Shown: piece after piece, positions 31,745-42,423 of the stretch | Layout: every line of letters starts with the position of its first letter | Numbering within the stretch: position 1 is the first letter of the stretch | Assembly: GCF_028583425.1 (NCBI RefSeq) | Contig: NC_072790.1 | Span: 156,978,397 to 157,042,396, forward strand | Length of the DNA stretch: 64,000 bases | Direction: 5' to 3' | Origin: Eublepharis macularius | Lineage: Eukaryota > Chordata > Lepidosauria > Squamata > Eublepharidae | The notes under the pieces: model-generated | What the model saw: only the letters and a program-made list of their open reading frames with translations | Databases searched by the model: none | What the model was told of the DNA's origin: nothing | Made by a program: the position numbers and the translations under genes

Positions 31745-31950
31745 AGTAATAGTGTGTCTTTATAAAATCCCTAGGCTTGCAATTCTACACATACCTAGGG
31801 TTAGACCAGACACAATGAGGGGGAGAATTATTATTGTTGCTGCAGTTCCTTGCAGCCTTCCTAGTTGTATGGTAGAAGTGTCAAAATAGCATCTTAAATT
31901 ATAACCTTGGTTTATCAGACAAGTAAATAATCTGACATTTTATGTACCTA

Positions 31951-32072
31951 CAGGTAAAGGTAGTCTGTTGTGCAAGCACCGAGTCATTACTGACCCATGA
32001 GGGGGACATCGCATCACGTTTTCTTGGCACACTTTTTGTTATGGGGTGGTTTGCCATTACCTACACTAATTT
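31951..32072 (+). mobile_element. SINE-like interspersed repeat
   Basis: Contains AGGTAAAGGTAGTC, GTGCAAGCACCGAGTCATTA and GGGGTGGTTTGCCATTACC. An inverted copy lies at 44597-44724. I recognise it as a common squamate repeat but cannot name the family. Confidence 0.55.
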
Positions 32073-32599
32073 TTAAGGCTGCAATGAAGCTTTTTATCAC
32101 ATTCTGGGATGACTGAAATTGTGATCTCCAATACCAGTTTGCCTCTACACCTTAAAAAAATGAAGCTACAAGCTGAAGGCAGCTGCCTTGTGTAGCATGG
32201 CCAATGGGAATAAAGCACAACTATGCTAATTTATACAAGCCATACCTCACCACAGATGAGTGTTTTGGCACAGTCCTTCCCTCCCACTCATCCATGTTCA
32301 ACAGCACAAAACTAATAGGTTGCTAAAGGGGGACAAGTAGGAGTTTCTTCATAATCCTTAATGGGCTCTTCAAAAGCAGATATTTCCCCCCGACAATAAT
32401 GAAATGTTAGGGGGAATGCTAAATTTGTTTAATTTCTATTTTGTTTTCCCATTTAATTAGGTAATAACTTGCAAGTTTAGTGTATGTCTCAAGAAAAGTG
32501 AGTCATTGAGAGAATCTCAAACATGGGTTTTCAAAGGCAACTCTTACCTAGATTTACAATAGTCACATATAAAACCAAACAACAAATGGAGGTGCGTGC

Positions 32600-32745
32600 A
32601 CAGTTCAACAACCCAATCTTTATCCATAAATCCTGAGTAATTAACTCCTTAATTATATTAAAAATTAAACTTTTGTGAAACAATAGAAGAGTGGGAACCT
32701 TCCTAACAGCCTCAGGCAGACAATTCCACAGTATAGAATCCACCA
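32600..32745 (-). mobile_element. L2 LINE 3' fragment, minus strand
   Basis: The minus-strand translation ILWNCLPEAVRKVPTLLLF resembles the L2-type C-terminus (LWNSLP...). It abuts a plus-strand fragment of similar type. Confidence 0.55.
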
Positions 32746-32752
32746 TAAGATA

Positions 32753-33195
32753 ATGCCCTTCCTAACAGGGTATCCTGCAAGTGTCACCCTGCACTTTGGT
32801 GAAATCAACCACAGACTGTACATGGGCTTTCTCTGTGGTGGCCCCACTCTGTGGAATGGTCTGAGGAGGAGGAGGTCAGGAGAGCCCCCATTCTCCTGGC
32901 TTTCAGCAAACAATGCAAAATCAAATTATTCAAAAAGACTTTTTTACTCAGATAAGAGGGCTGTATTGTAGGGAGGAGATCTCAGAAGATCTGCTAATCA
33001 ATTAGGAACCATAGACTTCACCATTATGTTGTATTGAATTCCTGCTAATGCTATTTCTTTGTGAACTTGTATCTATTTATCCTATGGTATTAATGGAAAT
33101 GTTCTTGATATTGACTGTACTAATCTCACACTGTGTAATCCACCTTGAGTCTCAGTGAAAAAGACAGAATATAAATGACATAAGTAAATAAACAA
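32753..33195 (+). mobile_element. L2 LINE 3' fragment, plus strand
   Basis: The translation CGGPTLWNGLRRRRSGEPPF, then a 3' end with CCACCTTGAGTCTCAGTGAA and (AAATA)n, is an L2/CR1-like tail. It lies head to head with the minus fragment at 32600. Confidence 0.6.
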
Positions 33196-33199
33196 AAGT

Positions 33200-33680
33200 A
33201 AGTGAATGGGCATTGCCACTTTTAACTCTTTTGCAGCATGACACCTTCAGAAGACTTTCTTCAGGAATGGAAAGTTTATTTTTGTATGATCACAAGAGTT
33301 AAAAATTTAATTAATGCAAAACAATTGTTTAGATGGAATTCTTGTAAGAGCAAAGCTGTATTGTAGTGGTTCAGGAAGTAAAGGAGAAAGTCTAGGAAAG
33401 ATTGATGTTTAGTTGCCTTAAAAAGAGAGGTTTGCACCCTTATTTGTTTTTTTCCTCCTATATTCCCAGCACAATGGCATTATTTTGCCTTTGCCATTAA
33501 ATTCAAACATTATCATAGCTTGTATTCCACTTACTCATTTACTGAAAAGGTTTTTTTTAAAAAAACTTCTCTAATTTGCTTAGACAAACTTATCTAGGTA
33601 TTTTGTCATGTTTTTTCACTCCTGTCAGAATTTCCCTGCCTCTGCCATGTCCCCCCCCCCCATGTACTGTCATTATAACT
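33200..33680. other. No gene seen
   Basis: Intron sequence of SPMIP3 with a C-run near 33650. Confidence 0.4.
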
Positions 33681-33684
33681 GAAC

Positions 33685-33885
33685 ACATGCAGCTACCTTA
33701 TACCAAGTCAGACCACTTGTCTATCAGAGTCATTATTGTCTGCTGCAACTGATAGAGGCTCCAAGAATTGCGGGTAGTCATCTGTTATATCACCTACTAC
33801 CTCTTAACTGGAGGTGCCAGGAATTAAACCCAGGTCTTGTAGATGCTCCCCCACTCTGAGTCATCATGACGCCTCCCCACCATCA
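33685..33885 (-). mobile_element. Sauria-type tRNA SINE
   Basis: Reads ACCTTATACCAAGTCAGACC at the left. The minus strand has the B-box-like GGGTTTAATTCCTGG and an A-box region at the right. This is a tRNA-headed squamate SINE. Confidence 0.6.
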
Positions 33886-33974
33886 TGGCATCATGACTGT
33901 TTTTAAAAACTCGTTTTCTTAGGTATCTGTGTTAATTCTATAACAGCCAATTAAATGCTCAGCTTACATGACAG

Positions 33975-34110
33975 TCAGCATGACACAGTGGTCAAGTGTC
34001 AGTCTCAGAGACTAGGGTCCAAATAGCCACTCTGCCATGAAGCTCACCACTCATTCTGTCTGAGTTTCACCTCCACCTCTTAAGTTTGTCGTGAAGATAA
34101 AATGAGGAAG
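33975..34110 (+). mobile_element. Diverged tRNA-derived SINE
   Basis: Head GACACAGTGGTCAAGTGTCAG with a GAGTTTCACCTCCACCTC middle, similar in layout to 45555-45790 but much decayed. Confidence 0.35.
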
Positions 34111-34248
34111 GACACTGTGCTTGTTTTCCTTGTTAAAATTATATTTTAGCATTATACTTGAAAAACTAGGAATTTGTGCCATAAAATACACAATATCAAC
34201 ACAAACATTTGAAACAAGGTCCTTACAATGTTTTTATTTTCCTGCTAG

Positions 34249-34341
34249 AATTATTCACCATCAAGGAAAGGATGTCCGTGGTTTCTATCCAGGGCAAATG
34301 GCTCGTGTTCATGTTGCATATCCTCCTGAAAGACAACTGGA
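34249..34341 (+). CDS. SPMIP3: SPMIP3 coding exon 2
   Basis: The acceptor TTTTCCTGCTAG ends at 34248 and the donor GTAAGA begins at 34342. It encodes (R)IIHHQGKDVRGFYPGQMAR and onward to PPERQL, the most conserved block of the protein. Confidence 0.9.
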
Positions 34342-34390
34342 GTAAGAAAATATTTTCATCTTCTTACATTTATGTGTTCTAACTGGCAGA

Positions 34391-34470
34391 CATTGCCATT
34401 CTAAGCAGAGTTACACCCCAAGTCTTCTGAATAGACTTAGGTTATAACTGCATAGGATAGCACTGTAAGA
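34391..34470. mobile_element. Short palindromic MITE, copy 4
   Basis: CCATTCTAAGCAGAGTTACA and ATAACTGCATAGGATAGCAC are imperfect inverted ends around GACTTAGG. Confidence 0.45.
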
Positions 34471-34667
34471 CAATGAGTGATAAACACCCTCCCAAAACAT
34501 AGTGTATTAAAGATTTCTGGAAAAGGTTCTTCATACAAACGAACACTGCCCCCCTCAGCGTCTAATATTGAAAGCTATTTATTGTATAATACAGTGAACT
34601 TCCACAGCAGGATAAATCAATGTAGTTTACACTGGATAATTGCAAAGTGCACAGCCTTATTTGTACT

Positions 34668-35369
34668 TGTAATGATTTTAAATGTGTCTTTAAATGCTTG
34701 GTGTGGTACAAATGAAGAGTGGGGGTAAAAAAGAGGGATGAGTTAGTGATATGATTGGTTGATGACTCTGAGAGTGGGGGAGGAGTGAATACAGTTTTCA
34801 GTTACTTGAGTGTAAAGATTCAGTCCGGGTAAAGCAGGCAAGCTGTGTGCAGCCTGAGCGTGTTTAAACATTTCTGAGAGAAATATAACCTGTGTAGAAA
34901 TCTGAACACTGTGTCTGAGAGAAACCCATTCATTCTATCTAAAGCAGGCAAACTGTGTGCGCGCCTGAGAGAAAATCTGTATTTGAGTGAGAAATTGGTA
35001 TCTGAAGCAGACAAACTGTGTGTGCAGCCTGAGAAAGTTTATGAAGAGCTGAGTGACTTTGCTTAAGTATAGTAACTTTAAGAACAAATAACACTCTTTG
35101 AAACCATCAAGCTGAAGAAATAATATGAAACTGATGCGCTTATTGTAACAAAAGTTTATTTTGGGTTTTTTTCAACTTAGAGTATGTTATTACCATATCC
35201 CATTCCTAATCTCAGGGCCACATAGTCTCATGAAAGAGCCTGGCGCTTGGGCATGTAATTAAAGGGAAAATTTAAATTATTTTGGAATATAATTCCTGGT
35301 GGCAGCAATCTACCCAGAGGGGGAAAGAAGAAAAGGGTTAAAAGCAAAATCTGAAAGGGGCTCATAACA
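34668..35369. mobile_element. Solo LTR in an SPMIP3 intron (fossil)
   Basis: It starts TGTAATGAT and ends GCTCATAACA, flanked by the 5-bp duplication GTACT at 34663-34667 and 35370-35374. About 700 bp. It contains three imperfect copies of an AAGCAGGCAAACTGTGTG motif (near 34830, 34940 and 34997). No internal genes remain. The family is different from the two LTRs with 4-bp duplications. Confidence 0.7.
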
Positions 35370-35605
35370 GTACTATTTCAGAAGTCTGATGGAGGCCATC
35401 TGAGCAACAATAGTTTATTATGAAAGTTTCATTGCAAGCTGCTGTTTTCTTAATGCTTACTAATTTATGGATGGATTATAATTGAATGCTCCATTTGAAT
35501 AGGTTATTAGAATAAACATTCAGATATTTGGCTACTTGTATGAATAGATGTTTTTACCAGGCCACATGTGAGTAAGAGATTACTAAACTATTTGTTTTTT
35601 TCTAG

Positions 35606-35791
35606 ACCTTTTACAAAACTGCAGTCACTGCCAACTCCAGTAAAACATGAAATTGTACCTTGGTATGATTTTGACAATTTGATTCTGAAGAAGTATCTCC
35701 ATTACCAAATGACAAAGAAGAAACCTTGTGACTGGTACACACAAACCACTTACAGAGAAGCATTCACATGGCCATTTTATGAATCAGGTGG
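35606..35791 (+). CDS. SPMIP3: SPMIP3 coding exon 3
   Basis: The acceptor TTTTTTTCTAG ends at 35605. I chose the donor GTAAGC at 35792 over the weaker GTGGGT four bases upstream. It encodes PFTKLQSLPTPVKHEIVP through YTQTTYREAFTWPFYESG, and the phase fits the exon at 41190. Confidence 0.85.
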
Positions 35792-37800
35792 GTAAGCTCT
35801 ACCAGCCTATCACCATAAACTCACCACATATGTTGCTGGTAAAGCTATTTTTTTGCAGTGATTTACACGTTCAGTTATAGATACATATATTGTAATGAGG
35901 AAAACCCACAGAAACTCTATACATTATATAAAATGTAGTTGAAGCAAAGTCCTGCAGTAATTTCAAGGAATAATATAGAAGGCAGGCAAAACATTAGATA
36001 AAAAGAACCCTCTTCATTTTGCTTCTCATTATTTATACATTAATATATTGGCTGTTGAGTGCACATCCTCAATATAGCTTGGAAATAAGCTAGTGAAAAG
36101 CACCTTTTTCCATTAAAAGGCAAATAGGAGCAAGTTATATGAAATTTGCCCAACAGCACCATTATTTTCAAGTAAACTATAATTTAAACGAACCATTAAA
36201 AAGCATTATTGTTTCTCACAACCAGTGTTTGTTTCTAAAGTATACAAGAAACTGAAGTTTATGGGAAAATCTTTTTGAATCCTGTAAACTTGACATGTAA
36301 AATAAAAGAATTGGTCCAGGGATTAGTGGTCTACAATCACATGATCACTGCTTTGATAATCAGTAGCTGATTGTTCTGCCAAACTAAAATATTTTTTTCT
36401 GATTCTTCTTGGAAGGATAAGCTTTTCTGAAGCATGTGGTGCTTTTTGTCCTCTAAAAATACATTGGCCTAGATCCAAGAATCTGTGTGACAGGTTCTGC
36501 AGGGATAAGGGAAGTTTGGAACTGTATTTTCAAACAGCAGGTCTCCAAACTACAGAATGCACCTCTTTCCAAACTGATGGAAGTAGTCAAAACATCTGGT
36601 AATACAACAGTGGTGATATATCATTGGGGAAAAGTTAAACCTTTTCCTTGGCTTGCCAAAACCCTGGGGCATGGCTAAACTCTCTGGATTTCAGCTATTA
36701 CTCAAACCACCTCTGCAAGATTCCCCCCTTTACACATTCTTTCCTTGAAACAAGAAATGTAGGAAGAAAACAAGATACTGAATTATATTCATATACAATG
36801 AATATTTCTTTGGTTTCTCTAGCCATTGTATATTCCTAGCAATCATATGACTACATCTAATGGAGGAGTACTCCATTAAATCCACATTTCTTTCCTGTTC
36901 TATAACAATCCTTCATATTGTTTCAGTACATGATTCGGGCTAAAACCAAAGGCATTTTATTAGTTCAAGCTGTGCAGCAAGTCCTTCCAGCAGTTGGTTG
37001 GAGCTCAGAAGGCAGTCATCACCTCAGAGAAACCAAAGAAGTGGTGGGGAATCATTTAAAGCAGGAATAGAATGAAGAAAAATTGCTTTGAACTGGAATG
37101 AGGGGGCATTCAATAGCAGGGCATGATTTTTCAAATGCTGTAATCTGCACAAGCTTTCAGATGGGGTGTTACGTGTCAGAGTGAAATCCAGGTAGTTGCT
37201 CCTTAATGTAATTAAATATTGAATTTGATCAGAAGAGACCAGGAACTGTTTTTTCTAATTACAGACAGCGCTGAGGATAGGAGTCTCCCAAGAACTGATG
37301 CTGAATCATTATCAGTTTGGAAAAGTATTTCTGCCATGAAGAGGGGAAAAGTTAAACCTTCATTTATGGGGCTTGGATAAGTTCTTGCATATGAAAAACC
37401 AGCCTCATCAATACAAAAAAGTCTTTCAAGAGTGCTTCTGCCCTAAGAACTTAACACTACATGGGTGTTGTGGTAATTGTAAATATATACTGCACTGTTC
37501 TGAAATTTGAGGAATCAAGATACGGAAAAAGCTATTAGTGACACATATCAAAATGATGAAATGGAGCTACAGTAAAATTATTAGCATTAGGTGTATAATT
37601 ACTACATGACCTTCCATAGCTGCAAAAACAAAACACAAGAAAGAGGATCCAGTTCTATGTATTATAATTAGAGGATATAACTAGGATTGGAAAGTCTTGA
37701 GAGCCCTATTATACCATGAAGCACTCATAGTGATATTGTGATCACTGTCAACCTAACCTACCTCACAGGGTTGTCAAAAGGATAAAATAGAAGTGGGGTG
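35792..37800. other. SPMIP3 intron, no feature seen
   Basis: AT-rich sequence with no exon or repeat I recognise. Short open frames here have no conserved motif. Confidence 0.4.
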
Positions 37801-37801
37801 G

Positions 37802-38170
37802 GAAGAACATAACAGCCCTGAGGGATCAGACCAGTGATCCATTTGTCCAGCATTCTGTTTCATGCAGTGGCCAACTAATTGCTCTGGAGAGCCAAATGAA
37901 CATGACCTAGAAGCCAAAGCATTCCACTGATGTTTACTACCTCTGGAAATGGAGGTTCCTTTCAGTCACCATGGCTAAGAGCCATTGATGAGCTTATCTT
38001 CCCTGAAACTGTCTAATCTCCCTTTTAAAGTCATCTATGCTCATGGCCACCATTACTATGTTCACTGGCCGTGAATCCTATAGCTTAATTACTTGAATAA
38101 AGAAATATTTCCTTTGTTTGTCCTGAATCTATTACCCATCAAATTCATCGGGTGTCCCTAAGGTATAGTA
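37802..38170. repeat. Old interspersed repeat
   Basis: Segments GATCAGACCAGTGATCCATT, TCATGGCCACCATTAC and AAGAAATATTTCCTTTGTTT are familiar from an old amniote repeat. I cannot fix the family (L2/CR1-related or SINE). Confidence 0.4.
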
Positions 38171-38199
38171 TTATCAGAAAGGGAGAAGAGTTATCTGCA

Positions 38200-39600
38200 T
38201 CCACTTTCTCCTTCTGCCACTTCTACCTTTCCCCTTCTACCATTCATAATTTAATAAACTACTATCATGTCCTACTCTTGGTAATTTTTTTTCTATCATA
38301 TATTCCACCCTGAGCTCCTTGGAGGAAAGAAAGGATTACAATATAATAAATAGTATAAGAAACATCACAAACAAATGACCACTTAATTTTTAAACCAAAG
38401 CCAGTTATGAAAATATTTTCTTCTAATCCCCTCTGTTATTGTTTTGTGGTTCTGCTTTGCCAGTTTCACTCTTTCTTCTGCTCCACATGAAGAACTGTTT
38501 CAATAATTCTGGAACTGGCACATGTTATACACTTTGGTCTCTACTTAATTACAGTGGCACTATTTGCATTTATTTAATTTGATATTTAATTGTATTTTTT
38601 GTCTTTCTGCATAAATACTACAGCTCACTGACAAAGAGGAAGTTAAAGTTTTTCAGTGCATTAAACAGTTTACAAAAGCACATTTCACACATACAAATCA
38701 ATTTGCCATATACTGAGACAGACCACTGGTGTATCAAGGTCAGCTGCTCTACTCTGACTGGCAGCAGCTCTCCATGTCTTAGATGTCTTTTACATCACCT
38801 GATACTTTTAACTGGAGATGCCACAAATTCAACCAGGTGGGTTGCTATGAATATATCTGCTTTCTGATCTCCTCAAAGATGATTCCAAAATAAATGTAAA
38901 AACCATTACTCATTACATAAAGGAGCAGGATACTTCCTATTAAAGAATGACCAGCCAACTTTCATCTTATGTTGTAACCATGAGAATGAACAAGCTGGTT
39001 GGACAGGCTGGAGGATGCAAGACTGACAATGCACATACCATTTTGCATAACTCTACTAACCACCTCCATATTCCCCTTATAGAAAAATAACAAATCTGGA
39101 AAGTTACAGCGGCTGAGAACCTGCCCCAATTTTGAAGTTTAGATACACCCACAAAAATGCTAACTGTTATAGCAGAAATAAGTTCTGAGACAAATACTAA
39201 GGGATTTATACTAGTGTGTGTTATCACTGGAGGCCAGAGAAAAGCCTTGGATACTAGATGACTGGCACTTGTTAAAGACTGGTACTGCTTGTGCATAGAG
39301 AGTCTTTTCACACGTTTTCAAAAACATCTGAGATCAAATATACAGCTCATATATTTGTAGCATACTACAAAGTAAATCATACACTAATGTTGTCTATATG
39401 CAGAAATATATAGTTGCATAAATAAAATTTTGTGTTTAATCAATGTGCTGGAATGCTCCAAAGTGAAGATAACTTGAAAAATCACACTGCTGGAACGAAA
39501 TGGAGAAAAGTAAACAGTACACATTTGCTCTGTCCTATGCCTGCTATGTAAATTAACCATGCATATATTATTATTATTAAAATACTCAGTAGGAATAGAG
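38200..39600. other. SPMIP3 intron
   Basis: It holds one decayed Sauria-type SINE (38700-38850). Otherwise nothing recognised. Confidence 0.4.
38700..38850 (-). mobile_element. Sauria-type SINE, decayed
   Basis: ATACTGAGACAGACCACTGG, then CTGACTGGCAGCAGCTCTCC and AACTGGAGATGCCACAAATT parallel the other two Sauria-like copies. Confidence 0.5.
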
Positions 39601-39630
39601 GGAGAAATTACAAGAAAGGAGTGAAGTCTG

Positions 39631-41123
39631 GATTTGGTTTCGTTTTCTCGGCCATGTCGGACGCTCCTCTCTGCAGGTCCGGGAGGAAGCGCCCGAGCAG
39701 CCTGACCGGGCGGCTGATCTGCGAAGATTAGCCCCCAGAACTCCCAGTGAGGGAGGCAGGGTCTGGAACGCGGCGGGAAGAGCCCCCTGAAATCGATGCA
39801 GGGGGTAAATTGCCCGTTTGTTCCTATGGAGGCTGGCAGACGTGCGCGGCAACTCGAGTGCTGCCGGGCCATGGAAAACGGCAAAGAGCAGAACTAGGCG
39901 GAAGCCTGTAAGTAAGCGAATCCCTTCTGTTATTACAAGCGCACGCGAAGGAGTGGTGGGATCTGAAGCTAAGAAGGCTCGTTCTTCCCCCTCGCTGAGT
40001 TTCAGAATTTGGTCGGCGGTCCCCCCCCCCTAAAATGGCAGCGAAAAAGCAGAGTCCCGCTTTGGGCAAGTCAATCTCGGCTGCCCTGCAGGGGAAAGGA
40101 GAGTCGCTCGAGGACTTGGTGAAGAGGTCGGTTATCGAAGCCATAAAGCCCTTTGTTGACAAGCTGAATGAAACAGATCAAAGGGTAGGCTTAATTGAGA
40201 GCGAAGTGAAAACCATTAAGGAAGCAGCGGGGGGGGGCAGAGAAGTCTGCTCGGGAAAATGCGTCACTCGTGAGGGCAATGAATAAAGAGTTAAAGCTGG
40301 TGGAGAACCAGCTGATCGGGCTACAAGTGGAACGAACACAGACAATTTTGCGCATCCAGAATGTGAAAGAGGAGGAAAATGAGGATTTATGGGATCTGGC
40401 CTCGGAACTATTGGCAACACCCGCGAGGGCAACTAAAGAAGAGGTAAAAAGTGCCATTTTGGAAGTCCGTCGGGCTTCTTCAAAATATGCAACGAAGCGT
40501 CAGCTGCCTCGCGAGATCATCATCGATTTTTCATCTAAGAGGATCCGAGACACTATCCTATACAACTCATACAATGCGGATCTGGACTTTCTGGGTAATA
40601 AAGTTAAGATACTGAAGGACGTTCCATTTTTAGTTCGGAAAAGAAGATTTAAGTATAAAAAGTTTGCAGCTCTTCTGAGGGAACATGGAATAAAGTATAA
40701 ATGGCTATTTCCGGAAGGTATCTGGTTTAGTTACAAAGATCAAGCTTAGAAGATAACATCAGAAGATCAACTAAGGGATTTTGAGAACAAAAATCAAGAA
40801 TTTCAGCAAGACACCAAGCAAGAAGAAAAGGATTTGAAGTCTGAAGGGGGGGGAGGGAACGAGCACTGCGGTTGCAGTTGCTCAGAGAGAACTGCGTCCG
40901 AGGCCCAGGGGGGGGGGGGGAGGAAGACTTAATTTGGATTGTAATCTGTATTTTGCAAGGTCAACCACTCCATCAATATCTTACAAAGTTTTAATTTTTA
41001 ATAATGGCAGTATGAAGGGAAAGCACTATTTGTAGTGTAGTGTTGTTATATGCTGCTGTTTTTTTTTCTTTCCTTCCCCCGCCCCCCTTCTTTCCCTCTG
41101 TATTGTTAGTTAATGAAAAAAAA
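39631..41123 (+). mobile_element. ORF1-only L1 copy (HAL1-like) with intact target duplication
   Basis: Flanked by the perfect 19-bp duplication AAGAAAGGAGTGAAGTCTG at 39612-39630 and 41124-41142. It contains a CpG-rich 5' leader (to 40034), ORF1 (40035-40749), about 350 bp of 3' sequence with G-runs and a polypyrimidine tract, and an A-tail. The endonuclease/RT ORF2 is absent altogether. It is therefore either an internally deleted L1 or a HAL1-type half-L1 moved by other L1s. It lies 66 bp upstream of the predicted last exon of SPMIP3. Confidence 0.85.
40035..40749 (+). pseudogene. L1 ORF1 protein
   Basis: It starts MAAKKQSPALGKSISAALQG, followed by a coiled-coil-like stretch. The RNA-binding part includes TILRIQNVKEEENEDLWDLA and the C-terminal ILKDVPFLVRKRRFKYKKFA. 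The reading frame changes in a G-run at about 40228-40236, so two frames cover the protein. The pattern (coiled coil, RRM-like, C-terminal domain) is that of L1 ORF1p, an RNA chaperone. Confidence 0.8.
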
Positions 41124-41189
41124 AAGAAAGGAGTGAAGTCTGAGAAACAGTGGAATACATGTGCGCTGTATATTCTGTTCAACTTCTAG

Positions 41190-41613
41190 AAATCAAATCC
41201 AGAAGACTCTTAATGCATCAGTGCCAATCCAGAAAGGAGGCCAGGTTGAGCCTGAAACCAAGATTCTTTGGAGAAATTTGGAAGAATTACTAATGAACCT
41301 TTTTTCAGAATCAAAATACAATAATGCTTTTCCAATACCCTGTACTGGATTCTGGAAAAAAATCCTACTTAGAAAACTAGATCTTGCAATGGATAACTGG
41401 CTGAAAAACATGAACTCAGCTGACTTGCATTCAAAGAGTAAATACCAAAAATGTCAGAAGAGAGATAAAAAGCCATCTCATATTATTAACATTATTAAGC
41501 TATATGAGTTTCTAAATTGGCATAGTCGAGTAAGAATGAGTAAGCAGGCTAATATCTCCTCCAAAATATTAGAATATTTTGTTTTTAAAATAGCTTTGGA
41601 TTGTACATTATAG
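41190..41613 (+). CDS. SPMIP3: Probable last coding exon of SPMIP3
   Basis: The acceptor TGTTCAACTTCTAG ends at 41189. Joined to exon 3 the frame is kept, giving ESGG then NQIQKTLNASVPIQK. This resembles WNQKLATVSLNP after PFYE in human as I recall it. The frame stays open for 141 codons to a TAG, which is long for AT-rich DNA. The rest (for example GFWKKILLRKLDLAMDNW) is not something I can align to the shorter human tail, so the full extent is inferred. Confidence 0.6.
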
Positions 41614-42278
41614 GAGGACAAACTGAGACTTAGAGGCACTTAGAAAAAGTAAAGATCATATAGTTTTATAATGGTTCTATATTTGAGGCATGGCAGTAAC
41701 TCCCAGAGTGCTACTCATGTTACAACACATTTATCCTCTATTAATAGGGCTCAGGCAGTAAAGCTAGTGAGTACACAGAACAGCTCATCTCTTTTTAACA
41801 GAAAATGCTTGACAGCATAGTGTTAAAATGGGGATGTTTCACATAAGACTAGAAGTCTGTGAGGGTTCCGTGAAAGAAGGTTGTGACAGGAATGGAGAAC
41901 AGGAATGATAGCCAAACTCCTGTTTATTCATGTATTATTGACACCATGTTTGCAAATTCCTGCCAACTTTCACAAAAATTGAGGGTGGCATTTTCACAGA
42001 AAAGTTTGTTAAGCTCTCCTCCCCCCGCTCCCCGGATACTCTTTTGATAAAGAGTTCAAGCGCTTAAACTGATTTTTCAAGACTCAGGACCACAGCTGAT
42101 ATCTATTCTCCAGATCATTTCATGCATTACTGTCATAAACAGAACTGGAAAACTATGTCAAATTCCCAGGCATTAGAATCTGATTTTTAGAGATCAAGGT
42201 AAGAAGAAATTTGGCATTTTCCAGCCATGTAGGCTATCAGTGTAGTTTACGCATAGCAGTATTCAAGCACTAAGTAAC
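41614..42278. other. Intergenic space between convergent SPMIP3 and ADSS2
   Basis: Probable 3' untranslated sequence of both genes. A minus-strand AATAAA lies near 41933 and could serve ADSS2. I see no clear plus-strand signal near 41613. Confidence 0.35.
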
Positions 42279-42333
42279 CCTTTAACAAGGTAGAAAAGAG
42301 TCCAGTAGCACCTTTAAGACTAACCAACTTTAC

Positions 42334-42373
42334 TATAGCATAAGCTTTCGAGAATCACAGTTCTCTTTGTCAG
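42334..42373 (-). ncRNA. Hammerhead-like core, left arm
   Basis: On the minus strand: CTGACAA (one change from CUGANGA), the hairpin GAGAA/TTCTC, an intact GAAA, then AGC-TTAT-GCT. Confidence 0.4.
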
Positions 42374-42385
42374 ATGCACCTGCAT

Positions 42386-42423
42386 CTGATGAAGAGAACT
42401 GTGATTCTCAAGAGCTTATGCTA
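42386..42423 (+). ncRNA. Hammerhead-like core, right arm
   Basis: A perfect CTGATGA (42386-42392), the hairpin GAGAA-CTGTGA-TTCTC (42394-42409), AAGA in place of GAAA, then AGC-TTAT-GCT and A. The two arms together preserve every core element except helix I. Confidence 0.45.

Larger units (their letters stand above)
31002..41613 (+). other. SPMIP3: SPMIP3 (C1orf100) gene
   Basis: Four exons joined in frame give a predicted protein of 256 residues. The start MAGPATAIRLRQFVDPTPNV, the exon 2 block HHQGKDVRGFYPGQMARVH and the exon 3 block WYTQTTYREAFTWPFYESG resemble human SPMIP3 as I recall it (TAIRLREF, HQGRDVQGYYPGQLARLH, WYKETTYRRDYSLPFYE). The mammalian protein is a microtubule inner protein of the sperm flagellum. 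Exon phases match at every join. The gene converges on ADSS2, as in human. The human protein is about 146 residues, so the lizard tail encoded by the last exon is longer. Introns hold a solo LTR, L2, SINEs and an L1. The promoter and any 5' non-coding exon were not identified. Confidence 0.85.

Noticed and set aside
36487-36839. Further SPMIP3 exon after exon 3
   Set aside because: The frames have no similarity to the protein and no suitable acceptor. The exon at 41190 fits the phase and sequence better.
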